Assembly (NCBI RefSeq): GCF_001039355.2
Contig: NW_019775467.1
Location: 1 to 26,819, forward strand
Direction of reading: 5' to 3'
From: Lingula anatina
Taxonomy: Eukaryota > Brachiopoda > Lingulata > Lingulida > Lingulidae
DNA length: 26,819 nucleotides
Shown in pieces: positions 1-8,968 of the stretch; the first letter of the stretch is position 1; every line of letters begins with the position of its first letter. A program made the position numbers and the translations under genes. Below the pieces are notes generated by a model that saw only the letters and a list, made by a program, of their open reading frames with translations, was not told the DNA's origin and searched no databases.

Positions 1-76
1 ATCTGATTTTCTAACTTCTAAAGCTCTAGTTCCATTTTAAAATTCCACTTGCTCTTGCTGCTTCCTTACTTTAACC

Positions 77-1360
77 ATGCCACGAACATCATCTACTAGA
101 AGGAATGCAACTGAGATGTACTGCATGGTTTTTTTCACAGGGTCTCTCATGGAGGCTGGAGATATACATGTCATTCCTAATGCCACCGAGAAAAATAATA
201 ACACTGACACTGATGGTCCCAAAAAAGGTGGACAACAATTTACTTTTGCTGAAAGATTCAGCGAAGAAACCCCTGCATCAAAACAGTGTTTTAAAAATGA
301 GTCAGTTACAAAGGAGAAAAATGTGCAAGGAGAATGGCTTTTTGGAACTTCCGATGATGGTGATGGACCTGAGAGACATGATGCCACTGTCAGATGGACT
401 AGTGACCATGACATCAATACTGACCATGCCCAAGACAATGGACAACTCCTAGTTCCATATCAGGAAGAGCATGCTTTCAAACATGGGTCAAATGCAAACC
501 CTGCTCATTCATCTGTGAGCCCTGAATGTGATCACAGCAGTATAGAGGCAGGCACTGGGACAGAAAAAAAAATAGCAGAACACAAAAAAATTCAAAAACC
601 ACTCTCTGAGTCACTGATAGCAGAATTCCAGGAAACAGAAAGAGTGGAATGTGAGGGAGTAGATGTAGTAACATCCATCGAGAAAGATGGCAAACATACA
701 TGCGGTGCTTCAAATGACATTAAAGGTAATTTTGAAACTTTGCTTTTAGAAGAAATTGAAGAACAGTCAGAAGAGAATGGTGACTTTAAAATAGAATGTG
801 AAATCAGAGAGACAGAAACAAATCACAATCACAGCGAAGGCCTGTGCACAATGTGTTCAATGAATCAAAACAATGAAGTACATCTGGAACAAGAAATGCC
901 TAATCAAAAATCACATAAACATGGGCTTAGAAAAAAGACATTTAGTCTAATCACGAGTCCACAAAAAAGCACCGGCACAAATTCACTCTCTTCTAACGAT
1001 ACAAAAGAAACTACCATCAGTAGCAACAGATCTCATACCAGCCAACTCACGCTAAGTGAGTTTGAAAGCAACAGGGGTTTCTCCTTATTTTCAAGTAAGA
1101 CTTCTTCAGTTGACAAGGTGAGTCAAAAATGGAACTCTAAACGTCAGACTAAATCAGTTCCTCGTGATGCTATTGATGATTCATCTGGCAAATATAAGTA
1201 CAGCAAACCAAGTGATCCACCTGAAGTGGATGAAGAGATTGAAAAAAAGAAAGAGAGATGGGAAGAGATGACTTCTGAACAAAATGGAATTGTGAAGTAT
1301 GCAGGATTGGTGTTTTTTATCCTCCTATTCTTTTTATTGTTATACAAATTTATAAAATAG
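77..1360 (+). CDS. Acidic, low-complexity tail-anchored membrane protein, possibly a last exon
   Basis: This open frame of 427 codons ends in a TAG stop. I do not recognise the family. Residues 1-400 are hydrophilic and rich in Ser, Thr, Glu, Asn and Lys, with no predicted fold that I can name. A charged segment at about 378-400 (many Glu and Lys) precedes a single hydrophobic segment at about 408-424, followed only by Lys-Phe-Ile-Lys. That is the layout of a tail-anchored protein with its bulk in the cytoplasm. Two start models are possible. The ATG at 77 has A at -3 and an in-frame stop at 38-40. Alternatively, a good splice acceptor (pyrimidine tract then CAG) ends at 140, which would make 141-1360 the terminal exon of a gene starting left of the window. 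The length and composition fit the long 3' exon of a scaffold or targeting protein, but that is inference only. Confidence 0.6.
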   Translation: MPRTSSTRRNATEMYCMVFFTGSLMEAGDIHVIPNATEKNNNTDTDGPKKGGQQFTFAERFSEETPASKQCFKNESVTKEKNVQGEWLFGTSDDGDGPERHDATVRWTSDHDINTDHAQDNGQLLVPYQEEHAFKHGSNANPAHSSVSPECDHSSIEAGTGTEKKIAEHKKIQKPLSESLIAEFQETERVECEGVDVVTSIEKDGKHTCGASNDIKGNFETLLLEEIEEQSEENGDFKIECEIRETETNHNHSEGLCTMCSMNQNNEVHLEQEMPNQKSHKHGLRKKTFSLITSPQKSTGTNSLSSNDTKETTISSNRSHTSQLTLSEFESNRGFSLFSSKTSSVDKVSQKWNSKRQTKSVPRDAIDDSSGKYKYSKPSDPPEVDEEIEKKKERWEEMTSEQNGIVKYAGLVFFILLFFLLLYKFIK

Positions 1361-1641
1361 AACAAATCCGTTTTTATATCTAGTAAAACATGTATCTATA
1401 TAGTAATAGCAGATCAGCTGAAGTCTCCTTTTCACCTTTTTTGTCTCTCAAACTACAATGATCTGTTGACAACTGACAGGTATTAGCAATACCTTAGGGC
1501 AGTGGGAAGATAGTGGCCGTAGATTAAATTTGATTATAACTGTTAAAAGTATATTTTGAAGGCATTTTCTAGCCTTCGGCAATTTCTGTAAAGGCATGTG
1601 TGACAGGTATCACATATTGTCAAAAGCACTCCATCAGATAG

Positions 1642-1717
1642 CAGGACTTGCTGGCCCAGTGGTAATATCCTTGGCTGCCAATCACAGGGGAGTGGGTTTG
1701 ATTCCCACTCAGTCCTG
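1642..1717 (+). pseudogene. tRNA-Gly(GCC)-like relic, possibly the head of a tRNA-derived SINE
   Basis: The 76-base stretch begins CAGGACT and ends AGTCCTG, giving a perfect 7-bp acceptor stem. An A-box-like segment (TGGCCCAGTGG), a GCC triplet in the anticodon position and a B-box-like segment (GGTTTGATTCC, one change from the usual GGTTCGANTCC) follow in order. The T stem GTGGG/CCCAC is perfect. The anticodon stem is weak and pairs only with a bulge, and two extra bases separate the T arm from the acceptor stem, so it is probably not a working tRNA. A run of T directly after it would serve as a Pol III terminator. A SINE head or a decayed tRNA gene are both possible. Confidence 0.5.
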
Positions 1718-2142
1718 TTTTTTTTTTCTTTTATTTATTTTTTAATGTTAAAGTTACAAAATCTTTGACTCAGAACAAAAGTGTGAAGATAAGACTTTCA
1801 CACAGGATAAAGTATATAAAGAAATTCTATAAATAGTGTATACTAATCTCTTATCATGGTTCAATGATTTATGTGATGGGTATCAGCATGTTTATATTTA
1901 TTTGAATTTGTAAAGCATGGGATTACTGGCTATCTAAATTATTGATGTTTTACCAATGTATTTCTTTGCTACAAACTTAACATGACAAACAGATGATGCT
2001 ATAAATGTTGTCAGTGTTATCATACACCATGATTTACAATAGTCCTAGGTAATTAGGCACAGTTTAATTTTGTGTTATTTTCCAGTGACTGATTTGTTCA
2101 GCAATATTGTCCTTGGATGTACTGATAACACACATGGAGAAT

Positions 2143-2148
2143 AATAAA
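2143..2148 (+). promoter_or_regulatory. Candidate polyadenylation signal AATAAA
   Basis: A perfect AATAAA lies about 780 bases after the stop codon of the tail-anchored protein gene. It would give a 3' UTR of about 0.8 kb. Another AATAAA at 2692-2697 is an alternative. In AT-rich DNA such hexamers also occur by chance. Confidence 0.3.
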
Positions 2149-3664
2149 ACTGAGATTAAAACAGTTAAAAAGTTATGATTCATGTCTCTGTCATTAGAAA
2201 AAGTTAGGGACTTTAGAAAGCCTTATCTTGTAATATAATGGAATTATATGTACCATAACATATTGATACAAACTCACCACTTAAATGTATATTTACTAAG
2301 CATTTTTCTTTTGCAAAAAAAGGAGGAGTTTAGGCAATATTTCAAAAGGGTTACAACTTACAAACCTTGAGTTATCAACTTACATGATCAATAGGTCATA
2401 AGTAGAAAGTTACAAGAAAACACAAGTTTTAACCCCTGGGATTAGCATGGGAATATACAGAATGTATAAAAAAGATGACATTTATCTCAACGAATAGCAA
2501 TGTGATATTTTCAGCAGATATTACAAGCATTTTCTAAGCAGAAAAAAGTGTATTGTGTCAGATGTAAGAACATATTTCCATCAATTGACAAAAGATTTAT
2601 CTGTACTGTGTTACCAAACATTGCAGATGTTATAACCATTTTGCACTAATTGGCATATACAGTCATGATTAAATTTTTTTGCATGTGTATGAATAAAGAG
2701 CTTCTCATCACTATTTCATCAAATCAGGCTAATGTGCATGAAAGCAAAGACAATAGCTTATGTATTGGGTTTTTATCACTTCTCAATTATACATCAAGCA
2801 ATAGAAAAACCATCTTGGCTGCATAAGTTCCATCATTTAGCATTAATTCTGATTTAATGCAACAACCAAATTTCCTTAGGTTTAGCAGTAATAGCATCAA
2901 TGTTGTAATAAGTAAAACAGGATCAATACAGCTTACTTACACTAGAAAAAGCCCCAATGCTTTTGCCGAGTTCCAATCATAACACAGCATTCTCTAAGCA
3001 TGAATTTTTAACTTATAAAGAAAATCAATATAAAAATCAAGTTGTAGGCTAGTAGCAATAAGCTGCCTCTCTCCTGTCTATGTATGTCATTAATATCTGT
3101 GCTTTTTTCTGAACCTTTGGATAATCACTTCAATTTTCTCTCTGTATATTACATATCTCATTAGGTTACGAAATTCTATAGCAATTATTTCAACAAGCAA
3201 TGTGGAATTTCTTTCCTATTTTCATCAATAATTGAATCATTAAATCATTGATTTTCTCCCAATGTTAAAACTCCACAACAAATAATCCAGGTAAAAATCA
3301 CTAAAAATTGAAATCTTAGTTTGAGCTTTTTTTCAAGATCATGTACTACATTTCTGCTTTATTTTCAATATTAAAACATTGGGCATCCTAAAAATATTTT
3401 TAATTCAACTATTAAGATGTCAATGGCAGCTATGATAAGAAATATTTCCAAAAAAACTTTCTAATGCCAGAAGTTACACCTTAGGGTGAATATGGCAAAA
3501 CTTATAGAGCAATAATAAAGCTCTTCTCACGGTATACTGGTTACATTACTTTGGTCAACACAAAACCTACTGACGTAGACCCGAGGACCATTGTTTGGGC
3601 TGTGCATTCTATTGGATACAGGGATACCTGGCTTTTATCCTGTGTACCATGTGACATGTTGCTG

Positions 3665-3852
3665 TATAAATACAAGCAAATAGTGAGTCCACCATATTGA
3701 ATGAAACAGAAAGTTTAGCTGTCAAATTCGCCGTTAAACTCATTTTGGAAGCAGAACATATATATTTCGAAGTAATAGAAGAATTTCAAGATGTTAAAAT
3801 GGATGGAGAGGAAAAGAGAAGCTTGACAAATTCAAAGAAAGTCACTAAATAG
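3665..3852 (+). promoter_or_regulatory. Possible TATA box and non-coding first exon of the multi-pass membrane protein gene
   Basis: TATAAAT at 3665-3671 is followed about 180 bases later by a strong splice-donor match (AG|GTGAGT, exon end 3852). The coding exon of the downstream gene has an acceptor ending at 5355, so a 5' UTR exon is expected somewhere upstream. This stretch could be that exon. It would contain two short upstream open frames. No transcript evidence is available, and both signals could occur by chance. Confidence 0.2.
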
Positions 3853-4493
3853 GTGAGTGCAGTAAAACCTATATGTGTCCAATATACAGTGACATGAGGA
3901 ATGCTAGTGTAAAAATATTTCAACTTAAAAGAGGGTGTAATACCTTCATAAGTATTTATAAAACCAAAAAATATGATTCTGCACACTATTGATACATTTT
4001 TACTAAAAATTGTGTTCCCCATTTCCTCAGATTATGTAACAGAAATGTTTTGGGAATAAAAATTTAACTTTCACTTTCAGGACTTTCCCTGTCCCCAAAG
4101 CAGCTATACAAACAATTCTCATGGCATTGTGTAGCTAGTGAAAAGGGCTACCTTACCCAGCTATAATTCTTCTTAAAATTTGTACTACAAATTTTATCAA
4201 AAGTGTTAAATTACGCCTGGTAATCTGTCTTCTGGGGGTAATACCTCTGGAATAAAAGGGGGAAAAAAACATACACACCATTTTCTTTTCTACCTTTCCA
4301 CACAACCATTGTAAATTTTGAGACATGTCTCAAATTACGCTAGAAACCATTCGTGATCACTTCTCAAACACCAAAAAAGCTTCCTGTGAAAACAGTGCTA
4401 CTGCCAACTCAGCATGTTTACATGCTATCAACCTCCTGTATGGGGTATCTCTTGGTGATTTATCCTGTGTAAATAACTGTGGATTATTAAATT

Positions 4494-4714
4494 ATGGATT
4501 GTTAAATTAATCATTTCACAGACAGTTTTTATCTAAATATTTTCATGCCACCTAATTTTCGGCTCAACTCAAGAGCCTTCCTCAGGACAAACTGGTCATG
4601 CACTGATGTTCTAACGCTGAGTTGTAATCATTGATTCATTTATCATTGATCAAAATTATTGATGAAAATATTAAGATAAAAACTGTCTGTGAATTGATTA
4701 ATTTAACAACCCAT
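4494..4714. mobile_element. 221-bp inverted-repeat element (MITE-like or Penelope/SINE-related)
   Basis: Arms at 4494-4546 and 4662-4714 are inverted copies of each other, matching at about 50 of 53 positions, around a 115-base centre. On the minus strand the centre carries CTGAGGA, a hairpin with stem GGCTC/GAGCC, then GAAA (4557-4585). This resembles the core order of a hammerhead ribozyme. No transposase is encoded, so it would be non-autonomous. No clear target-site duplication is visible. Confidence 0.6.
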
Positions 4715-5378
4715 GTATAACTAACAGGCTAATGAACTTTTTTAAGAAACCGTCATCTAGCTCATTCAAAAAGGTGAAAATACAATCTCATGTAAATTTT
4801 CTATATGCAATATATTTTATACTTTTTCAATAATTAATAATCAATTTTTCAACTCATTACAAAAAATTCAAAATGTTAATACACAGATTATTTAAAGTCT
4901 TGGATTCTACAATTTAAAAATATTTCCGATGTCCAATAAATATGTCTAAATAAATGACGAAGAAAAATTCACATTCCCAAGAAAAAGGAATAAACAATAG
5001 TGTCTTGCCAATGCTAAATTCAACAGATCTATCTATCATAAAAATATCTGAGGAAATAGGATTAAGCTTTCACTCAGTGTGTTGTCATTCAATGTAGTCA
5101 ATGATGTCTGAAGTATCCCCTGGGTGGAAAAGTTTCCCTTGACAGGTCATTATTCCCATGTGGCCTCAGGCATAAAAAATAATGAACCTCAAACTAAGCA
5201 CACTTTTCCAAATATTTCATTATGAATAAAAATCTATTATTATTATTGATGATTAAATTTGTGGTTAAGGTCACTCTATGTCCATCCAGTTTGTGGTTTT
5301 GCGTACATAGTCCACTTTGTCTTTCATAAGTATTCAAGACATGCTTTCATTTCAGGATAAAAGACAGAAATCTTCATA

Positions 5379-7040
5379 ATGCCGAAAGTTGTGCACAAGA
5401 CAGTTAGAATAGTAGTCAACCACGCAGGGGCTGAAGGTCAAGGTGACAGTCCGGCAGTTACTTACCATCAAGGGCAACAAATTACATACACAGATGCATC
5501 AGGAAGGACAATTAACTTACAGGCTGGTTCAACAAAGACATTTGTGAACAGAAAAACACAGCCAAGAACCACTCACGTAAAATCTAATCAAGTTGTCCCA
5601 AGTGTGGAAACGCCTACACCTAGAATAAAAAATGACCAAGTTGCCGTTTCAATTCCAGAAATGGACAATATTTCTACAAGTGACAGAATCCCTATCATCC
5701 ACCAAGACCAGGCTGCAGTGAGACAAGATGTCGGTGCAGGCAACATAAGTGCCAGTGACAGACTGAAAAACCACTGTTTTGTCTCTGACACCCAACGGTT
5801 ATCATACGGAGCAAATCAGGACCAGGCTAACCTTGGACATAAATTAATTACATCCCAGACAGAGAAACCCCTCAACCCATGCATAGCCACCTCATTGGAA
5901 GTATTCATGCACTGCGTATTCTTAGCCAACCTTGTATTTACCATAGCAGATATTGCGGTTGATCCAAACTTTTTACATTTTAAAATCCCTGCACTTATCA
6001 TTGGGATCCTAGAGAACATTGTTCTCCTTGTCATCTATTTCTACCTTAAGTTAAGGTATTACAAAAATAAAAATACTGGAAGGACAGAAACATCAGAGGA
6101 GGATAAACACAGAAATAAACGCATTCAGTATATCACCAATCTTTGCTACGAATTTCTCCTCTATCCAATCATAATTTTCACCGTTTTTGGACTAGCTGTT
6201 GGAAAAGATTACCAGTTTGGTAATGCCTGGCAAATAACTGGTATGATTCTATTGTTCATAGATCTTGTGGACTTATCCATTGTCTATGTAAGCAGAATGT
6301 ATATGGTACGAAGACTTGTGAAAGATATGGAACTAATTTTAAATGTGCATGGTTTTAAGGTATCGGAGAGAACAGGCTTCTGTGGTGGAATTCTAACAAG
6401 AACCTACATTTGCATTGTGGGAAATTCTTTTTTATTTGCTGTCATGTTGCTGCTGCTGGGTTTTCAGATTCATGCTGACAATTACATCAGTGAGGATTAT
6501 TTGTTATCATTCAGATCAGCTTTCATGATTTTGTGCACTGTTCTCATTCCCTTCCTAAGCCTGGTAAACTTCATCCTGGTGAACTACTACTGGATCCTGG
6601 AGTGCCTACTCCTCATCAGTAAGTACGCAGCTAGAGATTTTGGAGATGCAGTAGAGGTATACCGAGAAAAATACGGCGAAGCTTTTGCTGACACCCTGGA
6701 ACACATCATTCGGAACACAGAGGCAAACGAAAGCAGGATACGTGACATTCAACAGGTAGCACCCATGCAGAAATTTCTCTACGGCACTCAAGAATGGTGG
6801 ATTATTATTCTGGTAATTCTATTTAATACTCTAGCTATGTCAATCCCTGCTTTCTACCAAAGTGACCCCCACTCAGGGCATGGCAGCACATTTGCCATAG
6901 CTGCATACATTGTAGTCCTCATAGCATCAAACATCCAGACAGTGGCCACTCTGGTGCTTCTCCTCCTCATTGGGTTTGCCTTCGTGTTCACCATGTTATA
7001 TGAAATATGCCAGGCATGCTGCTGTAGGCAGACATCATGA
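5379..7040 (+). CDS. Multi-pass membrane protein of unrecognised family
   Basis: This uninterrupted 553-codon frame ends in TGA. I do not recognise the family. Residues 1-165 are hydrophilic and contain an imperfect internal repeat: DQVAV...ISTSDRI at about 86-104 and DQAAV...ISASDRL at about 110-129. Hydrophobic segments lie near 171-192, 203-224, 254-274, 286-306, 342-362, 378-412, 472-492 and 504-538, about eight membrane passes. A basic and acidic loop (226-250) and a longer charged loop (416-465) separate groups of passes. The C-terminus holds a Cys cluster (CQACCC) that could be palmitoylated. The start is well supported: a splice acceptor ends at 5355, an in-frame TAA lies at 5358-5360, and the ATG has A at -3. 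The coding region is therefore in one exon with an upstream 5' UTR exon. A channel, transporter or receptor role is possible but not shown. Confidence 0.85.
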   Translation: MPKVVHKTVRIVVNHAGAEGQGDSPAVTYHQGQQITYTDASGRTINLQAGSTKTFVNRKTQPRTTHVKSNQVVPSVETPTPRIKNDQVAVSIPEMDNISTSDRIPIIHQDQAAVRQDVGAGNISASDRLKNHCFVSDTQRLSYGANQDQANLGHKLITSQTEKPLNPCIATSLEVFMHCVFLANLVFTIADIAVDPNFLHFKIPALIIGILENIVLLVIYFYLKLRYYKNKNTGRTETSEEDKHRNKRIQYITNLCYEFLLYPIIIFTVFGLAVGKDYQFGNAWQITGMILLFIDLVDLSIVYVSRMYMVRRLVKDMELILNVHGFKVSERTGFCGGILTRTYICIVGNSFLFAVMLLLLGFQIHADNYISEDYLLSFRSAFMILCTVLIPFLSLVNFILVNYYWILECLLLISKYAARDFGDAVEVYREKYGEAFADTLEHIIRNTEANESRIRDIQQVAPMQKFLYGTQEWWIIILVILFNTLAMSIPAFYQSDPHSGHGSTFAIAAYIVVLIASNIQTVATLVLLLLIGFAFVFTMLYEICQACCCRQTS

Positions 7041-7271
7041 TATTGATTTCTTTGTACAGAATCTCATCAAAACTGATGCAGCTCAATCGGATTATAATTA
7101 ATGTGCATCACTCGCCTACGCAGTCTTTGATGTGAGAATCACTTTCAAAGTGCAATTTTTCATACATAGATAAAACATATTTATTTAGTACATGCCAAAG
7201 TGATATTGCTTAAAAAGTGTTGTCAAGTTAGTGTATTTTTGTAACTTATTTATACATTCAAGAAAAAATTA

Positions 7272-7388
7272 ATTAAAATGGTAATCTATTGCTTAATTTT
7301 TTATTCAATTGTGAGAATGTTTAATAACAGCATGCTACTAATGTTTCAATATCTTAAAGCAGGTCTTACCAAAATGTGCAGAAATAAA
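7272..7388 (+). promoter_or_regulatory. Candidate polyadenylation signals of the multi-pass protein gene
   Basis: ATTAAA at 7272-7277 and AATAAA at 7383-7388 lie 230 to 350 bases after the stop codon. Either would give a short 3' UTR. Which is used cannot be told from the sequence. Confidence 0.35.
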
Positions 7389-7465
7389 TAATCAAAATGT
7401 ATGGATGACCTGGCATAAAGAAAATGATAACAACACCCAAAAACAAAAGACACAGATGATGACTA

Positions 7466-7494
7466 TATGTACAGACACACTGTGTCTGTACATA
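7466..7494. repeat. Perfect 29-base palindrome
   Basis: Two 14-base arms (TATGTACAGACACA and its exact reverse complement) flank a single central C. In RNA the arms could form only a hairpin with a strained loop, so DNA-level symmetry is as likely to matter. It lies just past the candidate polyadenylation signals of the upstream gene. Confidence 0.7.
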
Positions 7495-8803
7495 AAAAGC
7501 AGGATACATACAATTAAAATAATTCAACAGTAAAAATGCATGCAACAGCTAAAATGAGATGCCATCCACTTGAATATTTTATAATCTTAAAAGAAACCGT
7601 TTGCAGCATCAAACCATCATGACATACAATGACCTCATACATGTACTTCCACTCATTAGACTGAGTTTTTGGCCAAAAGGTAAGTCAAGATAAACTTAGT
7701 GAAAAACTCCATATAATAGTTCCTGGTCAGTGAAAATATCTGAATTTCTCTTTAAGTATGACAAAATGTCAAACTACAGTCATGGTGCCAATATCTGTCC
7801 AATGCACATTGAAGAATGTGTAAACTAAACAAAATATAAATGCAGCTATTATTAATGAGGAGTTGTCCATATCAGAAGCACTAGTTCCATCAACATGAAT
7901 CAAACCGCACATGCCACAGACTGCATTATGACCATGAGAGTAAAATTATATATTATGGTCAGCTTGTTGTCTGGTATGACATAATATATGGAACTCAAAG
8001 TACAAAAAATTTTGATGACACTGGATAAAACATAGGAAGGCCAATTTTGATTAAAAACAAAGAGAATCAGAAAGTTTACTTAAGATTTCTATGCTTGGTC
8101 CAGTCTCACCAACAGTGTAGTAATATGCAACAACATAGATTTTTTTTCCTTGAAAATCCCATGGAGATGGCAGTCTGTGCATCTAGACATGGTCATTCCA
8201 ACCCATGCCAGCAAATAACCTCACCTAGTCTTTTAACTTTTTTTATACCAAATCAATGAATTGATGCAAATGATAATTTATTTCTCATTTTTCAGTTCAT
8301 TTAAATTTTCTTCAATATTTGACAAAGAAAAAAATCTATGCTAGCATGGATGTCTCACAGCACAGCACTGGCACATTTCCTGTCTACTTGTGACTGTTCA
8401 AAATAGAACACACTACCTAAGCTAACCAGCTCCATAGCTGGACACTGCATACATTTCCACTCACTTACAATGTCATTGAGCAAAATGAGAAAAGAATTAG
8501 CTTAGGCCGCATTCAGAACACTGGACTAACTGATCCATGAATCAAATATGGCCAACCAACTACAATGCTTGTTGTGTAATCACCACGGGGAATATATTCA
8601 GTGTCTAATCTGGAATTAAGCTGCAAGCTTTTTAGTGGGGTATCTTCAGATCTGTTAGTCCACTGTTCTGATGTACTCCTAGCTTCCCATGGCAAGAAAT
8701 CAGTCTGATGAAAAAGCACATATAAAACCAAGAATTCACAAACAGAATGGAATTATGTCTTATGGCTCTACAGTACTAGGGTGGACATCAACACCACACC
8801 TAC
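7495..8803. other. Non-coding stretch left of the last recognised SGSM exon
   Basis: No SGSM exon was found here on the minus strand. A minus-strand AATAAA lies at 8277-8282. An open minus-strand stretch at 8513-8704 follows a good acceptor, but its frame does not fit the preceding SGSM exon and it shows no similarity I know. Confidence 0.5.
8277..8282 (-). promoter_or_regulatory. Minus-strand AATAAA downstream of SGSM exon 9
   Basis: This hexamer lies about 520 bases after the last recognised SGSM exon. If the intron after that exon were retained, translation would stop at 8760-8762 and this signal could end the transcript. It could also be a chance match inside an intron. Confidence 0.2.
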
Positions 8804-8968
8804 CTTTACCTCTTTGTGACCATAGGGGAGGGTCAAGCTGACCATGGGGCAGCAGGCCATTCTCCAGGCAGGACAGGAAGGCCAGCAGATGACCGCCTTT
8901 GGGGAAATGTATAGGGGGGTGCTGAACACCATCTTGCCCCACTAGGACCAGGGTGCCACCACTGTCAG
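8804..8968 (-). CDS. SGSM1/2: SGSM exon 9: end of Rab-binding domain, last exon visible
   Basis: It encodes [20 protein letters not shown], then [20 protein letters not shown] and [14 protein letters not shown], nearly identical to SGSM2 and SGSM1. The donor is AAAG|GTAGGT, in phase 1. Reading past the donor meets a stop at 8760-8762. The expected next block (VFPKLRKR) was not found to the left. Confidence 0.95.

Larger units (their letters stand above)
1361..5355. other. Non-coding stretch between the two plus-strand genes
   Basis: About 4 kb without a convincing coding exon. It holds the probable 3' UTR of the upstream gene, a tRNA-Gly-like relic (1642-1717), a possible TATA box and non-coding first exon for the downstream gene (3665-3852), and an inverted-repeat element (4494-4714). 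I searched the minus strand for the missing TBC-domain exons of the SGSM gene and saw none. The rest is unremarkable AT-rich sequence. Confidence 0.6.

Noticed and set aside
3670-3852. Plus-strand open stretch of about 60 codons just before the strong donor
   Set aside because: It begins after a stop without an ATG, ends in TAG exactly at the donor, and matches nothing I know. It is better explained as chance or leader sequence.
4325-4510. Short plus-strand frame of 61 codons
   Set aside because: It runs into the inverted-repeat element, has no similarity I recognise, and is of a length expected by chance.
8513-8704. Open minus-strand stretch after a strong acceptor, considered as SGSM exon 10
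   Set aside because: Exon 9 ends in phase 1 and joining to this acceptor gives an immediate stop. The open frame shows no likeness to SGSM.
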